From positions 1 through 5,710 of the forward strand of contig JAISDF010000001.1 in the NCBI GenBank assembly GCA_031265025.1: DNA of 5,710 nucleotides. The letters run 5' to 3'. The position numbers and the translations under genes are program-made. Below the pieces are notes generated by a model that saw only the letters and a program-made list of their open reading frames with translations, was not told the origin of the DNA and ran no database searches. Shown here one piece after another: positions 1 to 5,166 of the stretch (positions are counted from its first letter, which is position 1; each line of letters begins with the position of its first letter). The DNA is from Spirochaetaceae bacterium (GTDB lineage: Bacteria > Spirochaetota > Spirochaetia > Treponematales > Breznakiellaceae).

Positions 1-1340
1 CCGGAATCAAGGCGGCAGAGTTTTTTGATGCGGGAAAACCCGGTTTCTTCGGGCCTTTCATTGCCGCCCCAGAGGGCTTCGTCGAGTTTTTCACCCTTTC
101 TGGCGCCGGTATATTCAATCCTGATATCCTGTTCCGGTTCAAAACCATAAAAGCGTATCATCTGCTCGGCCAGGTCCTTGATAAACACCGGCTCTCCCAT
201 ATCAAGCATGTAGAGATTGCCGTTCTCGCCGACGCCGCCGGCCTTGAGCACCAGGGAACAGGCCTCGGGTATGGTCATAAACCAGCGGCGCATGAGCGGG
301 TCGGTTACCGTTACCGGGCCGCCCTTTTCTATCTGTTTCTGGAAAAGGGGCACTATGGAACCCCGCGAACCGAGCACATTGCCGAAACGCACCGCCATAT
401 ACTGAACGGCTTCTCCGGCAAGCAGGGCCGCTCCGGCTTCCCGCAGAACCAACTGTTCGCAGAGGTATTTGGAAGCCCCGTAGACCGAAACAGGGGCGAC
501 CGCCTTGTCGGTACTCACAAAGACAAAGCGCTTTACCCCGTTTTTCCGCGCGGCGCCGAGAAGGTTCCCGGTGCCGAACACATTGTTTTCTATGGCGGCT
601 ACGGGGTTTTCCTCCATCAGGGGCACATGCTTGTAAGCGGCGGTATGGAAAATGACATCAGCCTTGAGCTTCTTCAATATATAGTCAATAAAAGAAGCGT
701 CCTTTACGTCCCCGATAACCGGAACCAGGACAGCCTTTTCGCCGACACCTTCATCCTGGAGCAGGCGTAGTTCGCGGTCTATCTGATATATTGAATTTTC
801 ACCATGTCCAAAGAGGTAGAGCCGCTGGGCTCCTCCGGAAAGAAGCTGGCGGCAGAGTTCGCTCCCTATGGAACCGCCCGCCCCGGTTACCAGAACCCGC
901 TTGCCCCTGAGGTAACGGAGGCTTTCTTTCAGGTTTACCGTTACCGGATTGCGGCCCAAAAGATCCTCCAGGTCTATGTCCCTGGTCTGGATGAGATGGG
1001 CGTCTCCTTCGACTATCTGGGAAACGCTGGGCAGTATGCGTATGGTACCGAAACCTGAGTTTTTGAGGACCCCGTAGATTTCGCCCAGATATTCCCGCCG
1101 GGCGCTGGGCATGGCGATAATGGCCTCGTCGGACGAATGCACCCCGAGCAGCCGTACCACGTCCCTGACAGGGCCCAGCACCGGCACGGCGTCAATCCTG
1201 GAGCCTATCTTTTCCGGGTCGTCATCCAGAAACGCGGCCAGGTCGCCGAATATTCCCTTGGCCCTGATTTCTCCGGCCAGGGTCTTTCCGGCAAAACCCG
1301 CGCCTATGATGTACAAGCGGGACGCTTTAACCTTTGCCAT
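1..1340 (-). CDS. FlaA1/CapD/WbpM-type nucleotide-sugar 4,6-dehydratase, soluble two-Rossmann form (3' end beyond window)
   Basis: About 446 residues are visible, and no stop is reached at the left edge. Two Rossmann units are seen. The N-terminal one has GAGFAG at residues 13-18, like the CoA-binding-type domain of the long family members. The second, an extended SDR domain, has its NAD(P)-binding loop GAGGSIG at 153-159, then HTAAYKHVPLMEENP, then STDK at 276-279 and a YxxxK pair (Y287, K291). Family knowledge: these enzymes convert UDP-GlcNAc or a similar NDP-sugar to a 4-keto-6-deoxy sugar, the first step towards modified sugars for capsule, O-antigen or flagellin glycans. Long homologues (WbpM, PglF) start with about four membrane helices. 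Here the Rossmann fold starts at about residue 8, and the upstream stop lies only 11 bp away, so the membrane part is absent and the protein should be cytosolic. Y287 matches the FlaA1 pattern, whereas WbpM/PglF carry Met. The start ATG is at 1340-1338 with only a weak purine-rich ribosome site, which suggests coupling to the preceding gene. The family is secure; the exact substrate and C4/C5 stereochemistry are not. Confidence 0.9.
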   Translation of the reverse strand, partial: MAKVKASRLYIIGAGFAGKTLAGEIRAKGIFGDLAAFLDDDPEKIGSRIDAVPVLGPVRDVVRLLGVHSSDEAIIAMPSARREYLGEIYGVLKNSGFGTIRILPSVSQIVEGDAHLIQTRDIDLEDLLGRNPVTVNLKESLRYLRGKRVLVTGAGGSIGSELCRQLLSGGAQRLYLFGHGENSIYQIDRELRLLQDEGVGEKAVLVPVIGDVKDASFIDYILKKLKADVIFHTAAYKHVPLMEENPVAAIENNVFGTGNLLGAARKNGVKRFVFVSTDKAVAPVSVYGASKYLCEQLVLREAGAALLAGEAVQYMAVRFGNVLGSRGSIVPLFQKQIEKGGPVTVTDPLMRRWFMTIPEACSLVLKAGGVGENGNLYMLDMGEPVFIKDLAEQMIRFYGFEPEQDIRIEYTGARKGEKLDEALWGGNERPEETGFSRIKKLCRLDS

Positions 1341-1351
1341 AGTTTTCCGGG

Positions 1352-1876
1352 TCAGGAGGACCTGGCGATTATCTGAAACGCCAGGTCTATCCAGTGGGAC
1401 TCATTGTAGAGATCCAGTTGAACCCGCGCCCTCCCTTTTCTTTTGTCCACCTTCATTATCCTGCCTTCAAAGCCCTTGAGAGGCCCTTCAAGCACCACTA
1501 TCCTGGAATTCTCGTCAAAGGACGCCTTGGATATGCCCGCCACCGGCCCCACGGCCTTCAGCAGGTAGAGAACCATCTCAAGTTCCTTTCCCCCCAGGGG
1601 CTGTATGTCCCTGTTGGAAACAAGAAAACGGAAAAATCCGGGGGTTCTCCGCAGTTCCCAGTAATAATCCGTTATGGAATCTGCCTCCGTAAGTTCAATG
1701 AAAATATAGCCGGGCAGCACGGCCCTGACCTTGGTGCTCATGACGCCCAGCCTGCGCTGGGGCATTTCCTTGCGGGGAAAGTACAGGTTGAGGGGCTTAT
1801 TGTGGTGCAGGACCCTGTAAAACCGCATGAATTTCAGCTCCGACCGGGTTTTTACCTGTATCGTATAGTAGCGCAT
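1352..1876 (-). CDS. NusG paralogue, LoaP/RfaH/UpxY-like transcription antiterminator
   Basis: The product is 174 residues. The N-terminal NGN domain (about 1-105) opens with YYTIQVKTRSE and contains LPGYIFIEL at 54-62, equivalent to the FPGY signature of NusG, and TPGF at 78-81. A linker is followed by a KOW domain (about 124-156) with the core GPLKGFEG at 131-138 and a basic KVDKRKGRARV stretch. Family knowledge: NusG-type factors bind the clamp of elongating RNA polymerase, and specialised paralogues act on a few long operons, chiefly polysaccharide or secondary-metabolite clusters. The housekeeping nusG normally sits between secE and rplK, which is not the case here. The position just ahead of a sugar-nucleotide dehydratase fits a dedicated antiterminator for a surface-glycan operon. 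The start ATG at 1876-1874 is chosen because it begins the NGN beta strand, although the ribosome site is poor. The NusG-family call is firm. Assignment to LoaP rather than RfaH or UpxY is inference, based on general resemblance and the likely spirochaetal host. Confidence 0.88.
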   Translation of the reverse strand: MRYYTIQVKTRSELKFMRFYRVLHHNKPLNLYFPRKEMPQRRLGVMSTKVRAVLPGYIFIELTEADSITDYYWELRRTPGFFRFLVSNRDIQPLGGKELEMVLYLLKAVGPVAGISKASFDENSRIVVLEGPLKGFEGRIMKVDKRKGRARVQLDLYNESHWIDLAFQIIARSS

Positions 1877-1888
1877 AGCCTGGATCTA

Positions 1889-1917
1889 AGCCTAGCACAC
1901 CTTCCCTTATTTTTAAA
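1889..1917 (-). promoter_or_regulatory. possible sigma70-type promoter for the NusG-paralogue operon
   Basis: Reading leftwards, TTTAAA (1917-1912) and TAGGCT (1894-1889) are separated by 17 bp, and TGC stands just before the -10, giving an extended -10 motif. The -35 matches 4/6 and the -10 matches 3/6 of the consensus. Transcription would start near 1882, leaving only about six untranslated bases before the ATG at 1876, so the mRNA would be nearly leaderless. This agrees with the lack of a good Shine-Dalgarno sequence, but the motif match is modest. A promoter further upstream with a longer leader is the main alternative. Confidence 0.3.
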
Positions 1918-1952
1918 GTACAGACCTCGGGCGCTTTACGACGTTTCGCCTC

Positions 1953-1980
1953 ATGCGCCGGTTGCTTTTTCCCGGCGTAT
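1953..1980. repeat. 9-bp inverted repeat in the divergent spacer (possible operator or RNA hairpin)
   Basis: The left arm ATGCGCCGG (1953-1961) pairs with CCGGCGTAT (1972-1980) through nine positions, one of them a G-T wobble, around a 10-base centre. In DNA the centre-to-centre arm distance is about 19 bp, close to two helical turns, as expected for a dimeric regulator. It overlaps the -35 box and most of the spacer of the rightward promoter. As RNA, in either direction, it would form a GC-rich hairpin. No tract of U follows on either strand, so it is not an ordinary intrinsic terminator. Confidence 0.5.
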
Positions 1981-1990
1981 CTGGTATCTT
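1962..1990 (+). promoter_or_regulatory. probable promoter of the 77-residue protein gene
   Basis: TTGCTT (1962-1967) and TATCTT (1985-1990) are 17 bp apart. The -10 is preceded by TGG, so it has an extended TGn motif, and it matches 4/6 of the consensus. Start of transcription is expected near 1997. A strong ribosome site, AAGAGGAG (1998-2005), then lies five bases before the ATG at 2011. The leader would be only about 14 bases. The dyad at 1953-1980 overlaps this promoter. Confidence 0.45.
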
Positions 1991-2010
1991 CATATTTAAG
2001 AGGAGCAATA

Positions 2011-2244
2011 ATGAGTGTACGGGCAACAGAACGGCTTATTGGAGAGATTGTGATTGTACCGGGGCTTGGCAACAGTCCCTGTATGGTGGTACGGAATGTG
2101 GATATCGAGTCTAAACTGGTTACCACAGCCTGGTTTTCAGACGCCCACGAGAGTCAGGAGGGCGTATTTCCCGCGACCGCCCTGGACAGGGTGGATACCT
2201 CGGAGGCGGCCAAAAAACCCGCCGCCCGCAAGGGAAAGAAGTAA
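2011..2244 (+). CDS. small protein of unknown function with basic C-terminal tail
   Basis: The product is 77 residues. It is not recognised with certainty. The start is strongly supported by AAGAGGAG at 1998-2005, five bases upstream. Residues about 9-60 look like a small all-beta domain: alternating hydrophobic strands IGEIVIVPG, CMVVRNVDI and LVTTAWF, then a GVFPATALDRV stretch. This order (G-x-x-V, a glycine turn, M-V-V, V-x-x-x-W-F, FP...L) resembles the short SH3-like YodC/DUF2158 proteins, but the likeness is only by eye. The tail from about residue 65 (AAKKPAARKGKK) is Lys/Ala-rich and could bind nucleic acid or a phosphate-rich surface. There is no signal peptide or membrane segment. 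The gene is transcribed divergently from the NusG paralogue, shares its spacer, and is followed by 156 bp of non-coding DNA, so it may be monocistronic. The coding call is fairly secure because of the ribosome site and the coherent fold pattern. Confidence 0.72.
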   Translation: MSVRATERLIGEIVIVPGLGNSPCMVVRNVDIESKLVTTAWFSDAHESQEGVFPATALDRVDTSEAAKKPAARKGKK

Positions 2245-2286
2245 GGGACCTGACGCCGGATTTCCAAAAGAAATTCCAGAGGGCTT

Positions 2287-2379
2287 AGGGGTCTGTCCGG
2301 ACGGAGCTTTTTTCAAAATTTCAATTTTGAAAGAGCGGCCTTGGATGTACCAGGAAAAACCGTGCCTGTGGACAGCCCT
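2287..2379. repeat. nested inverted repeats in the 2245-2400 gene-free spacer
   Basis: The core is a perfect 10-bp A/T-rich palindrome: TTTCAAAATT (2311-2320) and AATTTTGAAA (2323-2332), two bases apart. It extends outward through T-G and T-A pairs to about 2308/2335. Left of it is GTCCGGAC (2295-2302), a self-complementary octamer. A longer-range pairing also exists: GGG plus CTGTCC (2289-2298, T2292 unpaired) against GGACAGCCC (2370-2378), which would close over the core hairpin. The only T-run lies before the palindrome on the plus strand, and no T-run follows it in either direction, so a textbook terminator is not supported. The rest of 2245-2400 shows no gene, and I could not find a convincing promoter for the downstream operon in it. 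It may be a dispersed extragenic repeat, an mRNA leader structure, or a weak terminator. Confidence 0.5.
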
Positions 2380-2400
2380 GAAGCCCCATGACGAAAAACA

Positions 2401-2892
2401 GTGATATCCGTCCAGCCATTCTACGCGCGGGGTCTCAATTTTTCCTGCCGGCGCTGTTCGGCGTGCTGCCGTTTTGATCCGGGTTTTGTCTTTCTTCGCA
2501 AGGCGGATCTGAACGCCCTTGTCAGCGCTCTCGCCATGAAAGAAGACGCCTTCATCAAAACTTACTGCCGCTGGGTTCCTGACGCTGGTTTTTTTGCCGG
2601 GGACAGTCCTGGCCGGGGTTCGGAAAATCCGGTTCGGGAATTGCTTTCCCTGAGGGAAAAATCCAATTTCGACTGTATTTTCTGGGAAAATGGCTGTACG
2701 GTTTATGAGGAGCGGCCCCTGCAGTGCGGAACTTTTCCTTTTTGGGAATCTATAGTACACTCTTCCGTATCGTGGAACGAACTTATGAAAGATTGTCCGG
2801 GTATGGGGAAGGGCAGGGCCTATAGCCGTGCCGAAATAGAAAATATGCTTGCCCGGGCTTCTTCGGAGCCGATAATAACAAGGACGGTTTAA
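2401..2892 (+). CDS. YkgJ-family cysteine-cluster protein (putative zinc/iron-chelating domain)
   Basis: The product is 163 residues. The hallmark CxxCxxCC is at residues 16-23 (C16, C19, C22, C23) within FSCRRCSACCRFDPG. Later cysteines follow the family pattern: C92 and C99 in CIFWENGCTVYEERPLQC, C109 before TFPFW, and C132 in DCPGMGKG. Such proteins (the YkgJ/UPF0153 group) are thought to coordinate zinc or an iron-sulfur centre. Their biochemical role is generally unknown, though some are linked to metal handling or protein modification. There is no signal peptide, so it is probably cytosolic. The start is GTG at 2401. An in-frame TGA at 2389-2391 leaves no earlier ATG, and the ATG at 2388 is in another frame. 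The ribosome site is weak, so a slightly different start is possible. It is the first gene of the right-hand operon, and its stop overlaps the ribosome site of the next gene. The family call is firm, the function open. Confidence 0.88.
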   Translation: MISVQPFYARGLNFSCRRCSACCRFDPGFVFLRKADLNALVSALAMKEDAFIKTYCRWVPDAGFFAGDSPGRGSENPVRELLSLREKSNFDCIFWENGCTVYEERPLQCGTFPFWESIVHSSVSWNELMKDCPGMGKGRAYSRAEIENMLARASSEPIITRTV

Positions 2893-2900
2893 GGGTAAAG

Positions 2901-3845
2901 ATGCGCATCCGTTTTTGGGGGGTCCGCGGGTCCCTTCCGGCGCCGCAGGAACCGGACCAGATAAAAAGTAAAATCTCGGCGATTATCGAGAGGCTCAGTC
3001 CCGAGGATCTGGAGAGCCAGCAGAGCAGGGAACGTTTTTTGGCGAACCTTCCTCCCTGGCTTTTCGGCACCGTAGGGGGCAACAGCCCCTGTCTGGAACT
3101 CAGATCCCGCAAGGGCGGCAATGACGTGGTGATTTTTGACGCCGGAACCGGCATCAGGGAATTGGGCATTGCCCTGGCCAGGGAAAAAATAAAAGACCTT
3201 TGCTGCCATGTGTTTTTTTCCCACTTTCACTGGGATCATCTGCAGGGACTGCCCTTTTTCGGGCCCGCCTATGACCCGTCTGTGCATATCATCTTTCATT
3301 CACCCATGCCCAATCTGGAAACAACGCTTCACGGCCAGATGAGTTCCCCGTATTTTCCGGTTCACATGGAATCCATGGGTTCCCGCAAGAGTTTTGACAT
3401 ATTGACCGGGGGCCTTACCCTGGGAGAATTCAAGATATCCTATAAAAAGATGAACCACCCCGGTGATTCCTATTCGTACCGTATTGACGACGGGGAGCAT
3501 GTGTTTATCTATTCCACCGATACGGAACTTTCGGCCAATGACTTTCTCAAAAACGAGGAAAACAGTTCCTATTTTGAAAACGCCGATCTTATTGTCATCG
3601 ACTCCCAGTACACCCTGGGGGAAGCCATAGAAAAATACAATTGGGGCCACAGCGCCTTCAGCCTGGCGGTTGACTTCGCCGCCAACTGGTCAATCAAACA
3701 CATGGTGCTTTTTCATCATGATCCTACCTACGACGACCGGAAACTCTATAATATACTCCAGTCGGCCAGATGGTATTCCGACCGCATGGGTATCAAGGGG
3801 GTTAAAATAACCCTCGCCAGGGAAGGTTTGGAAATAGTCCTGTAG
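2901..3845 (+). CDS. MBL-fold metallo-hydrolase (Lactamase_B_2 type, substrate unknown)
   Basis: The product is 314 residues. It begins with MRIRFWGVRGSLPAP, the usual first strand of this subgroup. GTVGGNSPCLELR (56-68) and IFDAGTGIRELG follow. The metal-binding motif HFHWDH has H108, H110, D112 and H113. Further ligands are probably H186 (NHPGDS), D207 (YSTDTE) and H272 or H273 (LFHHDP), so the dinuclear metal site appears complete. WGHSA around H250 is also typical of the subgroup. Relatives include cyclic-nucleotide phosphodiesterases, RNase Z-like enzymes and PhnP-type phosphodiesterases, which favours phosphodiester hydrolysis, but the substrate cannot be read from sequence. Between strand one and GTVGGN lies a helix-prone charged insertion (about 19-53) that may form a lid or dimer contact. 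There is no signal peptide. The ATG at 2901 is preceded by AAGG (2891-2894), which overlaps the stop of the YkgJ gene, implying coupling. Confidence 0.88.
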   Translation: MRIRFWGVRGSLPAPQEPDQIKSKISAIIERLSPEDLESQQSRERFLANLPPWLFGTVGGNSPCLELRSRKGGNDVVIFDAGTGIRELGIALAREKIKDLCCHVFFSHFHWDHLQGLPFFGPAYDPSVHIIFHSPMPNLETTLHGQMSSPYFPVHMESMGSRKSFDILTGGLTLGEFKISYKKMNHPGDSYSYRIDDGEHVFIYSTDTELSANDFLKNEENSSYFENADLIVIDSQYTLGEAIEKYNWGHSAFSLAVDFAANWSIKHMVLFHHDPTYDDRKLYNILQSARWYSDRMGIKGVKITLAREGLEIVL

Positions 3846-3847
3846 CC

Positions 3848-4054
3848 ATGGAACAGCGGGAACCGGGCCTGTTTTTAAAACTTGACGATATCGCCGTTTT
3901 GTGCGGCCTGCTCAAACCCATGGAGGAAAGACTCAGCGCCGCTGAACGTTCGGTTCTTTCGCTTATGGAAAAGGAACTGTACAGCCGCCTGTCCATAGAA
4001 GAAGCGGCAAAACTGCTCGGCCGCGCGGGGAGCCCCGAATGGGAGGGCCGGTGA
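3848..4054 (+). CDS. small helical protein of unknown function, between the MBL hydrolase and MltG
   Basis: The product is 68 residues. I do not recognise it. It is rich in Glu, Leu, Ala and Arg and looks almost wholly helical: one amphipathic helix in about 10-30 (LDDIAVLCGLLKPMEERL), a second from about 31 to 47 (AAERSVLSLMEKELYSRL), and a short third helix in IEEAAKLLGR. There is one cysteine (C19), no membrane span and no signal peptide. Coding status is supported by fit: it starts two bases after the MBL stop (TAG 3843-3845), and its TGA (4052-4054) overlaps the GTG start of mltG by four bases. It has hardly any ribosome site of its own (a GGAA 14 bases upstream), so translation probably depends on reinitiation. 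It may regulate or scaffold a neighbouring product, but nothing in the sequence says which. Confidence 0.68.
   Translation: MEQREPGLFLKLDDIAVLCGLLKPMEERLSAAERSVLSLMEKELYSRLSIEEAAKLLGRAGSPEWEGR
4041..4046 (+). promoter_or_regulatory. ribosome binding site fixing the mltG start at GTG 4051
   Basis: GGGAGG lies four bases before GTG 4051-4053. The alternative in-frame ATG at 4039 overlaps this motif and has no comparable site upstream (GCGGGGAGCC lies there, a weaker match). The GTG also forms the common GTGA overlap with the preceding stop, so GTG is preferred. Confidence 0.6.
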
Positions 4055-5166
4055 AAAAAAAAGACGATCACGGACAGGAAAACGCGCCGCTGGGCTTTGC
4101 CTTCCGTTCCCTGGCGGGTTTTCTCGCCGTCCTCACCGGAACCGTTCTTTGCGCCGCCGTTCTGGGACTCGGCGTTTTTATGTACCTCAACCTGCCGCCC
4201 AAAGAAGGCCCCGCCATACCCGCCGGTGTTGAAACCCTCGCGTTTGGAGACAACGGAGAGCTCATCTTTGATGTGCGGAACGGTGAAAGCGCCGGTTCGG
4301 TGGGCAGGCGGCTCGAAGATGCCGGAATTATCAGGAGCGCCCTGCTCTGGTCCCTGCTTTTCCGCGCCGGCAGCGAAACCGTCAAGGCCGGAGTCTACAG
4401 TCTTTCCCTTCCCCTGAGCCAGCTTGAGATACGCTCCATACTGGTGTCGGGAAGGCAGCTTCTGGTACGGGTTACATTCCCCGAAGGGGGAACCCTCAAA
4501 AAATCGGCCCGGATTCTTGAGGAAGCGGGCATCTGTCCGGCAGGGGAATTCCTCGCCGCCGCAGGCGATGCCGCGCTTAGGGAAAGCTACGGCGTAGGCG
4601 GAGAAACCATGGAAGGCTATCTCTACCCGGACACCTATCTCTTTCCCATGGCCTATCCCGCCGAACAGGTCGTGCGGACAATGGCGGATACGTTTTTCAA
4701 ACGGCTTGCCGCCATTGACACAAGGATACTGGGCCTTTCCCCGGAAGAACTCGGCAGGACCGTCATCATCGCCTCCATAGTTGAACGGGAATACAGGGTT
4801 GCCGCCGAGGCGCCCCTCATGGCGGGGGTTTTCTACAACCGGCTCCGCATAGGCATGGCCCTCCAGTCCTGCGCCACCGTTGAGTATGTCATTACCGAAA
4901 TACAGGACAGGCCCCATCCCGACGTGCTCTACAACAGGGACATTGAACTGCGGGACCCCTACAATACCTATATACGGCCGGGGCTTCCCCCAGGACCTAT
5001 TTCCGCCCCCGGCGAGACAGCCCTGAGGGCCGCCCTTTATCCTGAGTCAAGCAATTACCTCTACTTCAGGCTTATCGACCCCGGAGCGGGGCGGCATTAT
5101 TTTTCACAGACCCTTGACGACCATATCAAGGCCGGCGTCCTCTATGTAAAGCGGAGTTCGTTCTGA
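4051..5166 (+). CDS. mltG: endolytic murein transglycosylase MltG (YceG family)
   Basis: The product is 371 residues from GTG 4051 (375 if the ATG at 4039 is used). A short basic cytoplasmic start (VKKKDD) is followed by one membrane helix at about 21-46, with the rest outside the inner membrane. After it comes a LysM-like segment (about 75-145; FDVRNGESAGSVGRRLEDAG is characteristic). The catalytic YceG domain shows GYLYPDTYLF (189-198), IIASIVEREY with the presumed catalytic Glu245, FYNRLRIGMALQ (from 261), PYNTYIRPGLPPGPI (303-317) and HYFSQTLDDH (349-358). All expected motifs are present and the length is normal. Family knowledge: MltG cleaves nascent glycan strands inside the chain, leaving 1,6-anhydroMurNAc ends and so setting strand length, next to the wall-synthesis machinery. 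It overlaps the preceding small gene by four bases and dnaG by one base (TGATG). In E. coli it neighbours other replication genes (tmk, holB), so a link to a replication gene is not strange. Confidence 0.95.
   Translation: MKKKDDHGQENAPLGFAFRSLAGFLAVLTGTVLCAAVLGLGVFMYLNLPPKEGPAIPAGVETLAFGDNGELIFDVRNGESAGSVGRRLEDAGIIRSALLWSLLFRAGSETVKAGVYSLSLPLSQLEIRSILVSGRQLLVRVTFPEGGTLKKSARILEEAGICPAGEFLAAAGDAALRESYGVGGETMEGYLYPDTYLFPMAYPAEQVVRTMADTFFKRLAAIDTRILGLSPEELGRTVIIASIVEREYRVAAEAPLMAGVFYNRLRIGMALQSCATVEYVITEIQDRPHPDVLYNRDIELRDPYNTYIRPGLPPGPISAPGETALRAALYPESSNYLYFRLIDPGAGRHYFSQTLDDHIKAGVLYVKRSSF

Noticed and set aside
1394..1999. Open frame of 201 codons on the plus strand
   Set aside because: It is antisense to the NusG paralogue, whose NGN and KOW motifs are clear, and it runs through the divergent promoter spacer.
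2308..2335. Intrinsic transcription terminator at the A/T palindrome
   Set aside because: The stem is A/T-rich with only two central bases, and no T-run follows it on either strand. The T-run lies before the stem on the plus strand.
2327..2353. TTGAAA as a -35 box for the right-hand operon
   Set aside because: At a 17-bp spacing there is no plausible -10. The nearest candidate, TACCAG, is at 15 bp and matches poorly.
2388..2390. ATG as start of the YkgJ-family gene
   Set aside because: It is in a different frame from the cysteine-cluster reading frame, and an in-frame TGA at 2389-2391 closes the correct frame just upstream.
2137..2760. Open frame of 207 codons on the minus strand
   Set aside because: It crosses the palindromic spacer and is antisense to the YkgJ-family gene with its full cysteine pattern. 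It has no recognisable domain.
3802..4917. Long open frame of 371 codons on the minus strand
   Set aside because: It lies opposite the MBL 3' end, the small gene and mltG. Its translation is rich in Gly, Phe and Pro without any family motif, whereas the plus-strand products have complete conserved motifs.
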